DNA from: Parafrankia discariae | GTDB lineage: Bacteria; Actinomycetota; Actinomycetes; Frankiales; Frankiaceae | Assembly (NCBI RefSeq): GCF_000373365.1 | Contig: NZ_KB891103.1 | Location: 119,474 to 183,473, forward strand | DNA: 64,000 nucleotides | Direction of reading: 5' to 3' | Position numbers and translations under genes: made by a program | Notes under the pieces: generated by a model | Told to the model about the DNA's origin: nothing | What the model saw: the letters and a program-made list of their open reading frames with translations, nothing else | The model's database searches: none | Shown here: positions 26,590 through 36,819 of the stretch, one piece after another | Position numbering within the stretch: the first letter of the stretch is position 1 | Layout: every line of letters begins with the position of its first letter

Positions 26590-27545
26590 TCCACCGGGTC
26601 CGCGAGCCGCAGGCGTTCGGTTATCTCCCGGCGCACCGGCGGCGACGCGGTGGCCGTCAACGCGACGACCACCGGCCGGCCGAGGTCGTCGATCACCTGG
26701 CCCAGACGGGCGTAGTCGGGGCGGAAGTCGTGGCCCCAACTGGAGATGCAGTGCGCCTCGTCCACGACGAACAGGGAGGGCCGGGCCGCGCGCAGCGCCT
26801 CCCGGACGTCGTCGCGCGCGAGCTGTTCGGGCGCCAGGAACAGGAACTCGGCCCGGCCGTGGCGGACGGCGTCGATCGCCGCGAGCGCCCCGCCGCGCCC
26901 GCTCTGCGAGTTCGCCGCCACCGCGGGCGCGGCCGCCTCGGCTCCGGCCCCGGCCGGCTGGTCGGTGGCGGACTCACCGGACCCGGGCCCGCCGGCGGGG
27001 ACCGCGTCCAGCAGGCTGCCCAGGCGCTCGGTGAGCCCGCGCACCTGGTCGCGCTGAAGCGCGATGAGCGGCGAGACGACCACGGTCGGCCCGGCGGTGA
27101 GCAGGGCCGGGATCTGGTAGACGGCCGACTTGCCGCCTCCGGTCGGCAGGACACACAGCGTGTCCCGGCCCGCGGTCACGGCCCGCATCGCCTCAAGCTG
27201 GCCGGGGCGCAGCTCGGCGAACCCGAAACCCTCCCGGGCCACGGCCCGCAGCAGGTCATCCAGCTCGGCACGGTCTTCGGCACGGTCTTCACCGTGATCC
27301 TCGCCGGCTCGCGGCGAAGCGGGGCGGGCGGCGTCCGCCACCACCGCCTCGGTCGACGCCGGCTTCTCGACCAGCGCCAGCTCGTCGACTGGTGTGGCCT
27401 GCTCGACCGGTGCTGGAGGCGGCGGAGCCACCGAAGGCGGCGGGGGCGCGGAAGGCAGGGCGGGGCTGTCGCGGTGGCGGCGTTGCAGCGGTAGGCGGCG
27501 CAACCAGCCCGCCAGCCGGGTGCGTGCCGGATCATGACCATTCAT
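26568..27545 (-). pseudogene. recQ: RecQ helicase, N-terminal fragment (frameshifted)
   Basis: This is the first half of a 3'-5' DNA helicase of the RecQ family. It has [17 protein letters not shown] (motif 0), [19 protein letters not shown] (Walker A), [13 protein letters not shown] (Ia), [19 protein letters not shown] (DEAH box) and [14 protein letters not shown] (III). A Pro/Ala-rich N-terminal extension precedes the helicase. The frame then reads VEIVRRSP and stops at 26568, where a normal RecQ continues 'VEIVRGFDRPEI'. The rest of the protein is in the next frame. The ATG at 27545 is preferred over GTG 27587. The truncated product would have ATPase motifs I-III but no second RecA lobe. 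Confidence 0.85.
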
Positions 27546-27680
27546 GGTGGATGTCGGCGTACCCGTTCCCAGGACCTTCGCACACACCGGACCAACACCC
27601 GTCCGGCCGCGGTCGGGACGGAACCGACCGCGGCCGGACAGGACCGTTCGAGAACCGCCCGCTCGGCGGCTCGGCCCGAC

Positions 27681-28352
27681 TCAGCCGATGAAGGCCCGGA
27701 CCTGACTGGCCACGGTGTTGTCGTCGTGCAGCTCGGAATGGCCGAGGCAGCCGGCCGCGGTGTTCGTGGCGCCGGTGAGGGCGACACTGGAATCCGGATT
27801 GATGGTGTCGTCACAGGACGACCACCAGGTGCGGTAGTTGACCGCGCCCGGCGTCTCGTCACCGGAGTTCAGGGTGTTCAGGAAGGACGACCCCGGGCTC
27901 ATGTCCGAGCAGGCCGTGTAGAGCCATCCGCACAGGGTCGCGGTGGTGGTCCCGTGGTTCGGGCCGCCCAGCGACACGAACTCGTCGACGACGGAAGTAC
28001 CACCGAGGTTTTTTAGATAATAGCGCGCGGAAAGCGCTCCCATGGAGTGGGTGACGAGGTCCACCTTGGCCGCGCCGGTGGCGCTGCGCACGGCGGATAC
28101 CTTGGCTGCCAGCTGGTTCGCGGTGGTGACGTTCGACTGGTGCGAGTCATAGGTGAAGATAACCAGGTCGGACGAGGACCAGCCGTTCGCCTGGAAGTCG
28201 GCGACCATGTCGGTCCAGGTGGATGTCGATCCGTTGAAACCGTAGACGAAGATTACGGGTTCATGTGTCGCCGCGGAGGCGGCGGTCGACGAGCCGAGCA
28301 GAGCCGCGGTGGCGACCGCGAGAGCGCCAAGGATCCTGGCCGCTCTGGACAT
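27681..28352 (-). CDS. Secreted triacylglycerol lipase/esterase (LipA-like alpha/beta hydrolase)
   Basis: The 223-residue protein has a signal peptide (ILGALAVATAALLGSSTAASA) and a compact alpha/beta hydrolase fold. EPVIFVYGFNGSTSTW carries the oxyanion-hole region, nucleophile elbow THSMG has Ser103, and SLGGPNHGT follows. A late GHSELHDD supplies the likely catalytic His. It resembles small actinobacterial and Bacillus family I lipases with no lid. ATG 28352 has AGGAGCT five bases upstream. Cysteines at CGWLYTACSD, SSCDD and AGCLG may form disulfides. The codons near 28006-28022 (TAT TAT CTA AAA) are unusually AT-rich for this genome. Confidence 0.9.
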   Translation of the reverse strand: MSRAARILGALAVATAALLGSSTAASAATHEPVIFVYGFNGSTSTWTDMVADFQANGWSSSDLVIFTYDSHQSNVTTANQLAAKVSAVRSATGAAKVDLVTHSMGALSARYYLKNLGGTSVVDEFVSLGGPNHGTTTATLCGWLYTACSDMSPGSSFLNTLNSGDETPGAVNYRTWWSSCDDTINPDSSVALTGATNTAAGCLGHSELHDDNTVASQVRAFIG

Positions 28353-28549
28353 GGGAGCTCCTGTCGGGTTGCGGGGTCAGCGCGTCGAAGTCTTACAGCC
28401 CCGCGGGAAGCTCCCGGTAAATCAGCAGGACGTTCACCAACGGTTGCCGGACCGGCCAACCTGCCGTTGGCACGGCACCGCCGCGGAAATCCCGATGGAA
28501 TTCCCGGGTAATTTCCGCCGAACCCGGAGGGTGGGCCGCCCCCGCCGAC

Positions 28550-29314
28550 TCAGGAGACCTTTTGCGCCGGCCGCATCACGATGTCGGTCACCTCGACGCG
28601 GCGCGGCAGCTCCACCACCGAGAGCACCATCGCCGCGACATCCTCGGGCTGCATGAGGGCCTCGGGATCCCAGGCCCGGCCCTCCGTCTCGAAGATCTTC
28701 CGCTGCATCGCGGTGGCCGTCCGGCCGGGCAGGATCGTGCAGACCCGCGGCCCCGTCGGCCCCAGCTCGCCACGCAGGCTGTCCGCGATCGCGCGCAGCG
28801 CGTGCTTCGTCGCGGCGTACTGGCCGACCTCCGGGCTCGCCGACAGGCCCTGGGTGGAGTTGACGAAGATGATGTCGCCCAGGGTGCGGGTGAGATCGGG
28901 CAGCAGCAGCTGGGTCAGCGCGTACGGGGCCCGCAGGTTGACCGCGTAGTGATCGTCGAGGTCGGCGAGGCTCGCCATGGTCATCGGACCACTGTGGTAG
29001 ACCCCGGCCGAGTGGACCAGCACGGAGATCTCACCGAGCTCCGCCCGGGCCGTCGCGACGAGTCGCTCCCGGCCACCGGCGTCGGTTATCTCGGTGGCGA
29101 AGACGCGCAGGTCGACCTGGTCGGCGGCGGCCGTGTGGGCTAGTTGGGACAGTGCCGCGCCGTCCCGCCCCGTGGCCAGGACGCGGGCCCCGGCGGCGGC
29201 GAGCTCGAGCGCGATCGCGTGACCGATGCCGCTGGAGGCACCGGTCACCACGGCCGCCCGGCCGGCCAGGCGGCCCGGGGGCGGGAGAACTCCGTTGAGT
29301 GGCGACCGCACCAT
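28550..29314 (-). CDS. Short-chain dehydrogenase/reductase
   Basis: The 254-residue protein has TGASSGIG (24-31), a variant HSAG at 101-104 in place of NNAG, NSTQG with Ser153, and the Tyr166-x3-Lys170 catalytic pair in YAATK. The C-terminal TILPGRTATAM and MQPEDVAAMVLSVVELP segments are typical of actinobacterial oxidoreductases of this type. It probably interconverts a hydroxyl and a keto group in acyl or polyketide-like substrates. It lies just downstream of, and codirectional with, the acyl-CoA ligase gene (48 bp between), so a shared pathway is likely. The ATG at 29314 fits the family length. Confidence 0.9.
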   Translation of the reverse strand: MVRSPLNGVLPPPGRLAGRAAVVTGASSGIGHAIALELAAAGARVLATGRDGAALSQLAHTAAADQVDLRVFATEITDAGGRERLVATARAELGEISVLVHSAGVYHSGPMTMASLADLDDHYAVNLRAPYALTQLLLPDLTRTLGDIIFVNSTQGLSASPEVGQYAATKHALRAIADSLRGELGPTGPRVCTILPGRTATAMQRKIFETEGRAWDPEALMQPEDVAAMVLSVVELPRRVEVTDIVMRPAQKVS

Positions 29315-29362
29315 GGGAGACGAACAACCCTTACGTTAGTGGAAGGTTCAGTCGGTCCCACC

Positions 29363-31066
29363 CTACGACCAAACCCGCGGCGCGGGTCCAACCGGCCCGC
29401 CGCGCCGCGCCGCGGAACCGCGATCCGCCGGCGGGGTCGGCGCGGCTGGCCGGGTGAGCGTCGTCCGCAGGGCCGCCCGGTCCGTCTTGAGCATGCCGGT
29501 GCGCGGGATCTCCGGGACGATCCGGACCTCCCGCGGGTACCGCAGCGGCCCGAGCCGCTCCCGCCCGAACCGGACGAGCTCCTCCGCCGGGACGGCCGCA
29601 CCCGGCCCGAGCTGGACGAACGCGACGATCTCCTCGCCGAGCCGGCGGTCGGGACGGCCCACCACGGCCACCTCGGCGACGGCCGGGTGCTCCCGCAGCG
29701 CGTCCTCGACATCGCGTGGGTAGATGTTGAACCCGCCCCGGATGATCAGATCCTTCAGCCGGTCGACGAGGTGGAGGAAGCCGTCCCGGTCGAGGCGGCC
29801 GACGTCGCCGGTGTGCAGCCAGCCGGCGCGGACCGTGCGCGCGGTCGCCGCGGGATCACGCCAGTAGCCCAGCATGACGCCCGGCCCACGCACGCAGATC
29901 TCCCCGACCGGGGAGTCATCCGCGCCGTCATGGTCGCCGTCGGTGTCGCCGCCGGTGTCGGTGTCGGTCAAGGGCTCGATCCGGAGTTCCACGCCGGGCG
30001 CCGGGCGGCCGACGCTGCCCAGCCGGGCCCGCCCCGGTGGCATCACCGTGACGATCGCGGACGCCTCGGTGCAGCCGTAGCCCTCCACGAGCTCGACCCC
30101 GGGCAGCCGGCGCGCCCACTCGTCGGCCAGCTCGCGCGGCAGCGCCGAGCTCCCGGAGACCACCTGGCGCAGCGCCGACAGGTCGTAGCCGTCGAGATCC
30201 TGGTCCAGGATCATCCGGGCCATGGCGGGGACGACCGCCGTCTGCGCCACCCGGTGCTCGACCGCCAGCTCCAGGAACCGGACGGGCTCGAACCAGCGCA
30301 TCAGGACAGCCGTCGCCGGGGTCTCGGCGTAGGTGGCCATGACACTCACGGTCATCCCGTAGACGTGCGACATCGGCAGCGGCAGCAGGCCGGGCAGGCC
30401 CTCGCCCAGCCGCGTCGAGTGCACCGCCCAGGCGGCCGCCGAGACGTTGTCATGGGAGAGCACCACGCCGCGGGCCCGCCCCGTCGTCCCCCCGGTGTAG
30501 AGCAGCGCGGCCATGTCGGACGGGTCGACGTCCACCAGGGCGGACTCGGCCGCGGCTTCCAGCTCGGCGAACAGCAGCACCGGTGGCCCGTCGCGGCCCG
30601 CGGGCTCGTCGTGGCCGGCGGGCTCGGGCGCACGGTCGGGCCGCTCGGCCAGCACGACGGCGCGCAGCGTGGGCAGGCCCCGGGCCGCCGCGTGGACCCT
30701 GCCCAGGAGGTCCGGGGTGGTCACGACGAACGAGGCGCCGCTGTCGGCCAGCACGTGGCGCAGATCCGTGTCCCCCAGCAGGAAGAGCACCGGTGTGACG
30801 GCCGCGCCGGCCCGCCAGGTCGCCTGGTAGGTGATGCCGACCTCGGGGCAGTTCGCCATGCAGACCGCGACCCGCTCCCCCGGCGCGAGCCCGGCTGAGC
30901 GCAGCCCGCCGGCCAGGCGCCGGGCCCGGGCCGCGAGCTGCCCGGCCGTCCAGCGCTGCCCCTCGAAGATCAGCGGGCCGGTGCCGCCGGTCCGCTCGAT
31001 CGACAGCTCGGCCAGCCGGCCGAGGCTCGTGCCCGAGGGCACCGCCGCCGGCGTCGACGCGGTCAT
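29363..31066 (-). CDS. Acyl-CoA ligase (class I adenylate-forming, FadD-like)
   Basis: The 567-residue enzyme activates a carboxylic acid, probably a fatty acid, to its CoA thioester. It has A3 YTGGTTGRARG, LPMSHVYGMT, A5 VEGYGCTEAS, A7 WLHTGDVGRLDRDG, A8 DRLKDLIIRGGFNIYPRDVE and an A10 region PRTGMLKTDRAAL. The A10 catalytic Lys is present, but the usual GK is LK. An Asp/Thr-rich insert (TDTDTGGDTDGDHDGADD) sits in a surface loop before A7. The ATG is at 31066. Neighbours (SDR, binding lipoprotein, CoA-transferase, thiolase) suggest import and beta-oxidation-like breakdown of an organic acid. Confidence 0.9.
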   Translation of the reverse strand: MTASTPAAVPSGTSLGRLAELSIERTGGTGPLIFEGQRWTAGQLAARARRLAGGLRSAGLAPGERVAVCMANCPEVGITYQATWRAGAAVTPVLFLLGDTDLRHVLADSGASFVVTTPDLLGRVHAAARGLPTLRAVVLAERPDRAPEPAGHDEPAGRDGPPVLLFAELEAAAESALVDVDPSDMAALLYTGGTTGRARGVVLSHDNVSAAAWAVHSTRLGEGLPGLLPLPMSHVYGMTVSVMATYAETPATAVLMRWFEPVRFLELAVEHRVAQTAVVPAMARMILDQDLDGYDLSALRQVVSGSSALPRELADEWARRLPGVELVEGYGCTEASAIVTVMPPGRARLGSVGRPAPGVELRIEPLTDTDTGGDTDGDHDGADDSPVGEICVRGPGVMLGYWRDPAATARTVRAGWLHTGDVGRLDRDGFLHLVDRLKDLIIRGGFNIYPRDVEDALREHPAVAEVAVVGRPDRRLGEEIVAFVQLGPGAAVPAEELVRFGRERLGPLRYPREVRIVPEIPRTGMLKTDRAALRTTLTRPAAPTPPADRGSAARRGGPVGPAPRVWS

Positions 31067-31156
31067 CCGATGGCCTGCCCCCTCCGCGGAACGGAGAGCA
31101 CATCGTCCCCCGCGGACAGCGACGGGGCCAGCCAGGAGCGCGCGCCGGAGAAGCGG

Positions 31157-32329
31157 TCAGGAGGTGATCAGGTCCGAGATCCGCCCGAGATCCGTGATCT
31201 CGCCGTCCTGCACCTTGTAGAGGTAGACGGTCGAGCGCCTGAGCTCGCCGTTCTCCTCGAACTCGATCTTCCTGGTGAGGCCGTCCCAGCTGACGGTGCG
31301 GAAGGCCCGCGCGACGGACTCCCGGCTGATGCCGTTCCCGAGCCGCCGCAGGACGTCGACGAGGGCCCGGGCGGCGTCGTAGGCCTCCCCCGAGTAGGTC
31401 CCGGGCAGCGCACCGCCGTTGACGTCCCTGTACGACGCCACGAACTCCTTCGCGGCCGGGTCGGTGCCGACGTCGGAGCAGGCGCACGAGAAATAGGCGC
31501 CCTCGGCGGCGGCCGCGCCCGACCGCGTGACGAACCGCGGGTCGCGGGCCGCGTCCCCGCCCATGACGGCGCCGGTGAAGCCGCCGTCCTCGAGTGCCTT
31601 GTTGAGCAGCGCGAACTCGGCGTACCGGCCGGAGTAGAAAAGCACGTCCGGGTTCTCGGCGAGGATCTTCGCGGCTTCGCGCGTGTAGTCCCGGGTCGGG
31701 TCGATCCCGTCGTGGACGACGTCCACGCCGTCGGAGAAGAGCTCCGCCTCCAGCGCGGTCGACAGGCCGACGCCGTACTCGCTGCGGTCGTCGACCGAGT
31801 ACACCTTGCCCGCGTCGAGGACGGTGGAGAGGTAGTCGGCCGCGGCCCGGCCCTGCACGGAGTCGGGGGCGACGACCCGGTAGAACGTGGTGAAGCCGAG
31901 GTCGGTGAGCGCCGGCGCGGTGGCGGACGGGCTCACCGAGAGCAGACCGGCCTCGCTGTAGAACGGCTCGCTGGCCTCCGTCGCGTCCGAGAGCATCGGG
32001 CCGATGACGGCGACCACGTCGGAGTCGTCGATGAGTTCGCGCGCGGCGGCCGGCGCCCGCTCGGGCGACCCGCCGTCGTCGGCGGAGACGAGCTCGACCC
32101 GGAACGGCAGGCTGGCGTCCGCGTTGATCTCCTCGATCGCCGTGCGCACCCCGTAGAGGGCGTTGACCCCCAGCTGCTTGTCGCCGCCCGACAGGACGCC
32201 CTGGAACCCGATGGTGACCGTCCGGCGGCCGTCACCGGACGAGGAGACCCCGTCACCGCTACAGGCCGCGACGATCACCGCCGTCAGGGCGGCGGCGACG
32301 ATCGCGCCCACGGCCGGTCGCCTGATCAT
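31157..32329 (-). CDS. Branched-chain amino acid/amide-type ABC transporter substrate-binding lipoprotein
   Basis: The 390-residue protein has a lipoprotein signal (lipobox IVAAC, Cys23) and a Leu/Ile/Val-binding-type fold: VTIGFQGVLSGGDKQLG, AIEEINADA, LVSADDGGSPERA, VVAVIGPMLSDAT and YLYKVQDGEI at the end. It should bind a small organic ligand outside the membrane. No HAA-type permease or ATPase genes lie nearby, so it serves a transporter encoded elsewhere or a sensor. ATG 32329 is preceded by GGAGGAGAG, a strong ribosome site. It sits between the acyl-CoA ligase and CoA-transferase genes on the same strand, so the ligand may be a catabolised acid. Confidence 0.9.
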   Translation of the reverse strand: MIRRPAVGAIVAAALTAVIVAACSGDGVSSSGDGRRTVTIGFQGVLSGGDKQLGVNALYGVRTAIEEINADASLPFRVELVSADDGGSPERAPAAARELIDDSDVVAVIGPMLSDATEASEPFYSEAGLLSVSPSATAPALTDLGFTTFYRVVAPDSVQGRAAADYLSTVLDAGKVYSVDDRSEYGVGLSTALEAELFSDGVDVVHDGIDPTRDYTREAAKILAENPDVLFYSGRYAEFALLNKALEDGGFTGAVMGGDAARDPRFVTRSGAAAAEGAYFSCACSDVGTDPAAKEFVASYRDVNGGALPGTYSGEAYDAARALVDVLRRLGNGISRESVARAFRTVSWDGLTRKIEFEENGELRRSTVYLYKVQDGEITDLGRISDLITS

Positions 32330-32503
32330 GCTGTCTCTCCTCCGGGTGCCACCGTCGAGATGTCGCAGACCCAGTCCTACGCGACGTCGACCCGCCGCAT
32401 GGCCCGAACGGCCCGATCGGGCCGCACGCCCGGGCCGAACGGCCAGGCCGGACGCCCGGGCCGGACGGCCACGCCGAACGGGCCGGGCGTCCGGGCCGGT
32501 GGC

Positions 32504-33904
32504 TCAGAGCGGGCGGGGCTCCCACTCGGGTGGGCTGGTGCCGAGCGAGGCCGGCGCCATCGTCCACGCCGGTGCCCGGCCGTCGACCGTTCCCGTCGGG
32601 GCCACGTAGGAGAGCTCACCGAACTCGCTGCGCAGCCGCCGGCAGAACTCCTCCACGTCGGCCCGGGTCGGGTCCGGGGCGGCGAGGGTGTCGTGGTGGC
32701 CGAGGCTCTGCAGCCATCGGCCGGTCTGGGCCAGCGAGACCCGTACCTGCCAGCTGCCGCCCTCCACCGCGCGCCGGGCCAGCGCCGACAGCACGCCGTA
32801 CGCCGCCAGGTACCCGGTCGCGTGGTCGAGGGCCTGGGCGGGCAGCGGGCGCGGCGTCTCCTCACCGCTGGCCTCGGCCGCCGCCCACGAGATACCGGAC
32901 GCCGTCTGGACCAGGCTGTCGAAGCCCCGCAGGCCGCTCCACGGCCCACTGCGACCGTAGGCGCTGATCGTCGCGACGACGATCCCCGGGCGCAGCCGCG
33001 CCAGCGCGTCCGGGCCGAAGCCCAGCCGGTCGAGGGCCCGCGGGCGGTACGCCTGGAGCACGACGTCCGCCGTCGAGACGAGCTCCTGCAGCCGGCGGGC
33101 GTCCGCGGCGACGCGCAGGTTCAGGAAGGTGTTGCGTTTGCCGAACCCGGTGTCCATCAGCAACGACCGGACCTCCGGCAGGTGCGCGGCACCGACCCGC
33201 AGCACCTCGGCGCCGTGGGCGGCCAGCGTCCGCCCGCAGACCGGGCCGGCGATGACCCGCGTCATGTCGACCACCCGGATGCCCTCGGCCGGCAGGTCCG
33301 CCGGTTCGAGCCGCTGCGCGGGGGCGTCCCCGATCCGCTCGGTCTCCAGCACGGGCAGCTCGGCGACGGCCTTGGCCTGCCGGTGCGCCCGCCACTCGTC
33401 CTCGTCGCGGGCCATCGTGGCGCACATGCCCATCGCCTGGAGCTCAAGCTCCAGGGACTCGGCCTCGAATCGGGCCACCGACCGCTCGACCGCCGCCCGG
33501 TCGTTCGGCGCGTCGAGCAGTTCCAGGATGCCGTTGCGGTGATGCGGGAAATTGCAGTGCAGCTGGATCCACCGGTCGTCGGCCGTCCGGTAGTAGCCCG
33601 AGATCGGGTCCCAGGGATTCGGCAGCGGACGGCCGTCGAGGCGCAGGTAGCGCTCGCTGCGGAAGGCCGCGCTGACATGCCGGGTGTCGACGGTGACCGC
33701 CGGCTGGGACGGGCTGGCGTTGCGCGCGGCCAGTAACCGGCCCGCGCCGACGGAGGCGGCGGCGACGCTGGCCGCCGCCATGGTTGTCACCCGGTAGAGG
33801 CTCGGCAGGACGTCCGGGGGGCCGGTCACGGTCAGGCGGTCGGTTACTCCCGGTTCGTCGACGAGCGTCGCGACCTGGGCGGCGATCATCGATTGGTCGG
33901 ACAT
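32504..33904 (-). CDS. CaiB/BaiF-type (class III) CoA-transferase
   Basis: The 466-residue protein has the class III fold markers IRVVDMTRVIAGPVCGRTLA, HGAEVLRVGAAHLPE, GKRNTFLNLR, DVVLQAYRPRALDRLGFGP and YGRSGPWSG. An N-terminal 200-residue region with SGYYRTADDRWIQLHCNFPH is a rearranged second half, as in fused or permuted members. Such enzymes move CoA between carboxylic acids without ATP. The catalytic Asp is expected shortly after GKRNTF but I cannot fix it by eye. ATG 33904 gives MSDQSMIAAQ. It is in a run of acyl-CoA genes. An inverted repeat at 33950-33966 lies 45 bp upstream and may be its operator. Confidence 0.88.
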   Translation of the reverse strand: MSDQSMIAAQVATLVDEPGVTDRLTVTGPPDVLPSLYRVTTMAAASVAAASVGAGRLLAARNASPSQPAVTVDTRHVSAAFRSERYLRLDGRPLPNPWDPISGYYRTADDRWIQLHCNFPHHRNGILELLDAPNDRAAVERSVARFEAESLELELQAMGMCATMARDEDEWRAHRQAKAVAELPVLETERIGDAPAQRLEPADLPAEGIRVVDMTRVIAGPVCGRTLAAHGAEVLRVGAAHLPEVRSLLMDTGFGKRNTFLNLRVAADARRLQELVSTADVVLQAYRPRALDRLGFGPDALARLRPGIVVATISAYGRSGPWSGLRGFDSLVQTASGISWAAAEASGEETPRPLPAQALDHATGYLAAYGVLSALARRAVEGGSWQVRVSLAQTGRWLQSLGHHDTLAAPDPTRADVEEFCRRLRSEFGELSYVAPTGTVDGRAPAWTMAPASLGTSPPEWEPRPL

Positions 33905-34235
33905 ATCCCCATCCTGTGAAGCGGATCACGCGTGTCGCCTGATGTGTCACCGGACGAACTGTCCGGGCTACTCCCGCCCCCAGACCATGTCCCAGAGTGA
34001 GGCTTATGTGACGGACAGCATTGCACACCGGCGCCATCACGCGCACGCGACACCGCTCCAAGGCACGTCAAACCATCTGAGCAAGCGCCAGCCAACCCCC
34101 GAACGCCGGGCGAGCACCACGGCCGGAGGCCCGGAATCCGCTCTCCGGCCACCGCGCACCGGCCACCGGTCCTCACTGAACCACCGCGGTCGAGCCCCGC
34201 CGAGGCCGGGCCCGGCGAGCCGGCAACCGGACACC
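33905..34235. other. Gene-free stretch upstream of the CoA-transferase gene
   Basis: I see no convincing gene. A plus-strand frame is open through this stretch into the asparaginase gene, but its composition (Pro/Arg/Ser-rich, no motif) is that of antisense. The part nearest the CoA-transferase start is relatively AT-rich and holds the inverted repeat CCGGAC-N5-GTCCGG (33950-33966). Confidence 0.6.
33950..33966. promoter_or_regulatory. Inverted repeat upstream of the CoA-transferase gene
   Basis: CCGGAC and GTCCGG form perfect 6-bp arms around GAACT, 45 bp upstream of the minus-strand start at 33904. The position suits an operator for a dimeric regulator. Confidence 0.35.
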
Positions 34236-35306
34236 TCAACCGGGCGACGAGCACCTCAGCCGGCCGACCGGAACCCCACCGCCGAGCACCACGGGAGCGG
34301 ACAGGGCGTCGAGCCTGCCGACGTCCGGGCTCGCGGCCGGAGCCGGGCCGGTGCCGGCGCCCGGGACGGCGCCGGGGTCGAGCGCGCCGATCCGGCGCAG
34401 CGCGGTGACCAGGACGGGCATCGCCGCGCGCTGGGAACCGTCCTCGATCTTGACCGCCACCGCGTACCCGGTCGCCGTCGCCGCGACGGTCACCCCCTCG
34501 GCGCCGTCCTTCGCGATGATCCACGGGACGGCGAGCATCAGCTCCGTGTCCGGTCGCCCGGGACCACCGACGAGCTCCGGGAAGGCCCGCATCGCCACCG
34601 CGACGCGCTGCCGGGGTGAACTCGGGCCGGCCGCGGCGAGAGCGATCCCGCGCAGCCCACGGGCGAGGCCGAGCAGGGGGACGCCGAACAGCGGGGCGCC
34701 GCAGCCGTCCACCGCGGTGGACTCGATCGTGGCACCGGTGAGCTCCTCGATCGTGGCCCGGATCCGGCGCTGCAGCGGATGCGCCGGGGCGGTGTAGCCC
34801 GCCACCGGCCAGCCGGCGGCGACACAGGTGGCGATCATCCCGGCGTGCTTGCCGGAGCAGTTCATCAGCAGCCGTTCGGGCCCGCCGCCGGCGGCCAGGT
34901 GCCGCTCGTGGGCGAGCCGCCCGATGGGGAGGTCGGCGGGGCAGGCCAGCGCGTCCTCGCCGCACCCGGCCGCCGCCAGCACGGCCCGCACGGCCGCCAG
35001 CTGCTCGGGCTCACCGCTGTGTGAGGAGGACACGATCGCGAGCAGTTCGGGCGGAATGCCACCGCCCGGGCCGAACGCCGCGTCGAGCCCGGCGAGCAGC
35101 ATCCCGACGGCCTGCAGCGGTTTCACCGTGGACCGCGGGGAGATCACCGCGGTCGGGTCGCCGACGGCCAGCACCACCGCGCCGGTCGGGTCCAGCCCGA
35201 CGACCGTCCCCCGGATCCGGCTCTCGACCAGAACCGTGTCATCGCCGGTGTCCCGCTCGATCCACGCGACCACGGGCGGGGCGGCGTCTCCTCCGGACTC
35301 GCTCAC
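34236..35306 (-). CDS. L-asparaginase, Rhizobium etli type II (PF06089 family)
   Basis: The 356-residue protein matches the thermolabile R. etli-type asparaginase family, unrelated to AnsA/AnsB of E. coli. It has the Ser-Lys tandem PRSTVKPLQAV (SxxK), IVSSSHSGEPEQ, LLMNCSGKHAGMIATC with the conserved Cys, and DGCGAPLFGVPL. It hydrolyses asparagine to aspartate and ammonia in the cytoplasm. The GTG at 35306 is close to the divergent thiolase promoter. The C-terminus (about 25 residues) is Gly/Pro-rich. Two inverted repeats in the intergenic region could control this gene and the thiolase together. Confidence 0.88.
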   Translation of the reverse strand: MSESGGDAAPPVVAWIERDTGDDTVLVESRIRGTVVGLDPTGAVVLAVGDPTAVISPRSTVKPLQAVGMLLAGLDAAFGPGGGIPPELLAIVSSSHSGEPEQLAAVRAVLAAAGCGEDALACPADLPIGRLAHERHLAAGGGPERLLMNCSGKHAGMIATCVAAGWPVAGYTAPAHPLQRRIRATIEELTGATIESTAVDGCGAPLFGVPLLGLARGLRGIALAAAGPSSPRQRVAVAMRAFPELVGGPGRPDTELMLAVPWIIAKDGAEGVTVAATATGYAVAVKIEDGSQRAAMPVLVTALRRIGALDPGAVPGAGTGPAPAASPDVGRLDALSAPVVLGGGVPVGRLRCSSPG

Positions 35307-35400
35307 GATCCGGAATCGTTCATGATCGCGAATCCGTCATGCACATCAGGGTAAGCGCGCCCCCCGCCACCGCCCGGGACCCGCACCTGGGCGATCCGCA

Positions 35401-35468
35401 TCAGTTGCTTTTTCCAACTGACTACGCGCACACTGGGACCACCAGTGAGTTTGGTTTTCGAACTCACT
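35401..35468. promoter_or_regulatory. Divergent control region with two inverted repeats
   Basis: TCAGTTG-N7-CAACTGA (35401-35421, the spacer includes five T) and AGTGAGTT-N9-AACTCACT (35444-35468) are both perfect. They lie between the asparaginase start (35306, minus) and the thiolase start (35488, plus) in an AT-rich island. The second repeat ends 20 bp before the thiolase ATG, so a bound regulator would block it. Confidence 0.5.
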
Positions 35469-35487
35469 CCTGGAAAAGGAGCCTCCG

Positions 35488-36673
<1,186 letters not shown>

Positions 36674-36681
<8 letters not shown>

Positions 36682-36715
36682 CCAGGCGCCTCTGACCAGG
36701 CACTTCTGACCAGGC
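36674..36715 (+). repeat. 14-bp tandem repeat (3 copies) spanning the thiolase stop codon
   Basis: Three 14-bp units (36674-36687, 36688-36701, 36702-36715) contain CTCTGACCAGGC. The third differs at its first positions. The thiolase TGA (36679-36681) is in the first unit, and each later unit has the same TGA. Confidence 0.85.
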
Positions 36716-36819
36716 ACCGCCGATCGGGCGCGCGGGCGGACCGAGCGCTCCGAACAGGTTGGCGCTGCGGGTGGGCGATCGGCCGGCGCCACGGCCGATC
36801 GCCGGCCTATCCTGGGCCG

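Noticed and set aside
25495-27545. Programmed ribosomal frameshift joining the two recQ halves
   Set aside because: No slippery heptamer or downstream stem is apparent at the join, and the sequence lacks about 16 nt relative to the family, which a frameshift would not restore.
31070-33736. 888-codon open frame on the plus strand
   Set aside because: It is antisense to the binding lipoprotein and CoA-transferase genes, which have clear motifs and ribosome sites. Its translation is Arg/Gly/Val-rich with no domain, an effect of high third-position G/C.
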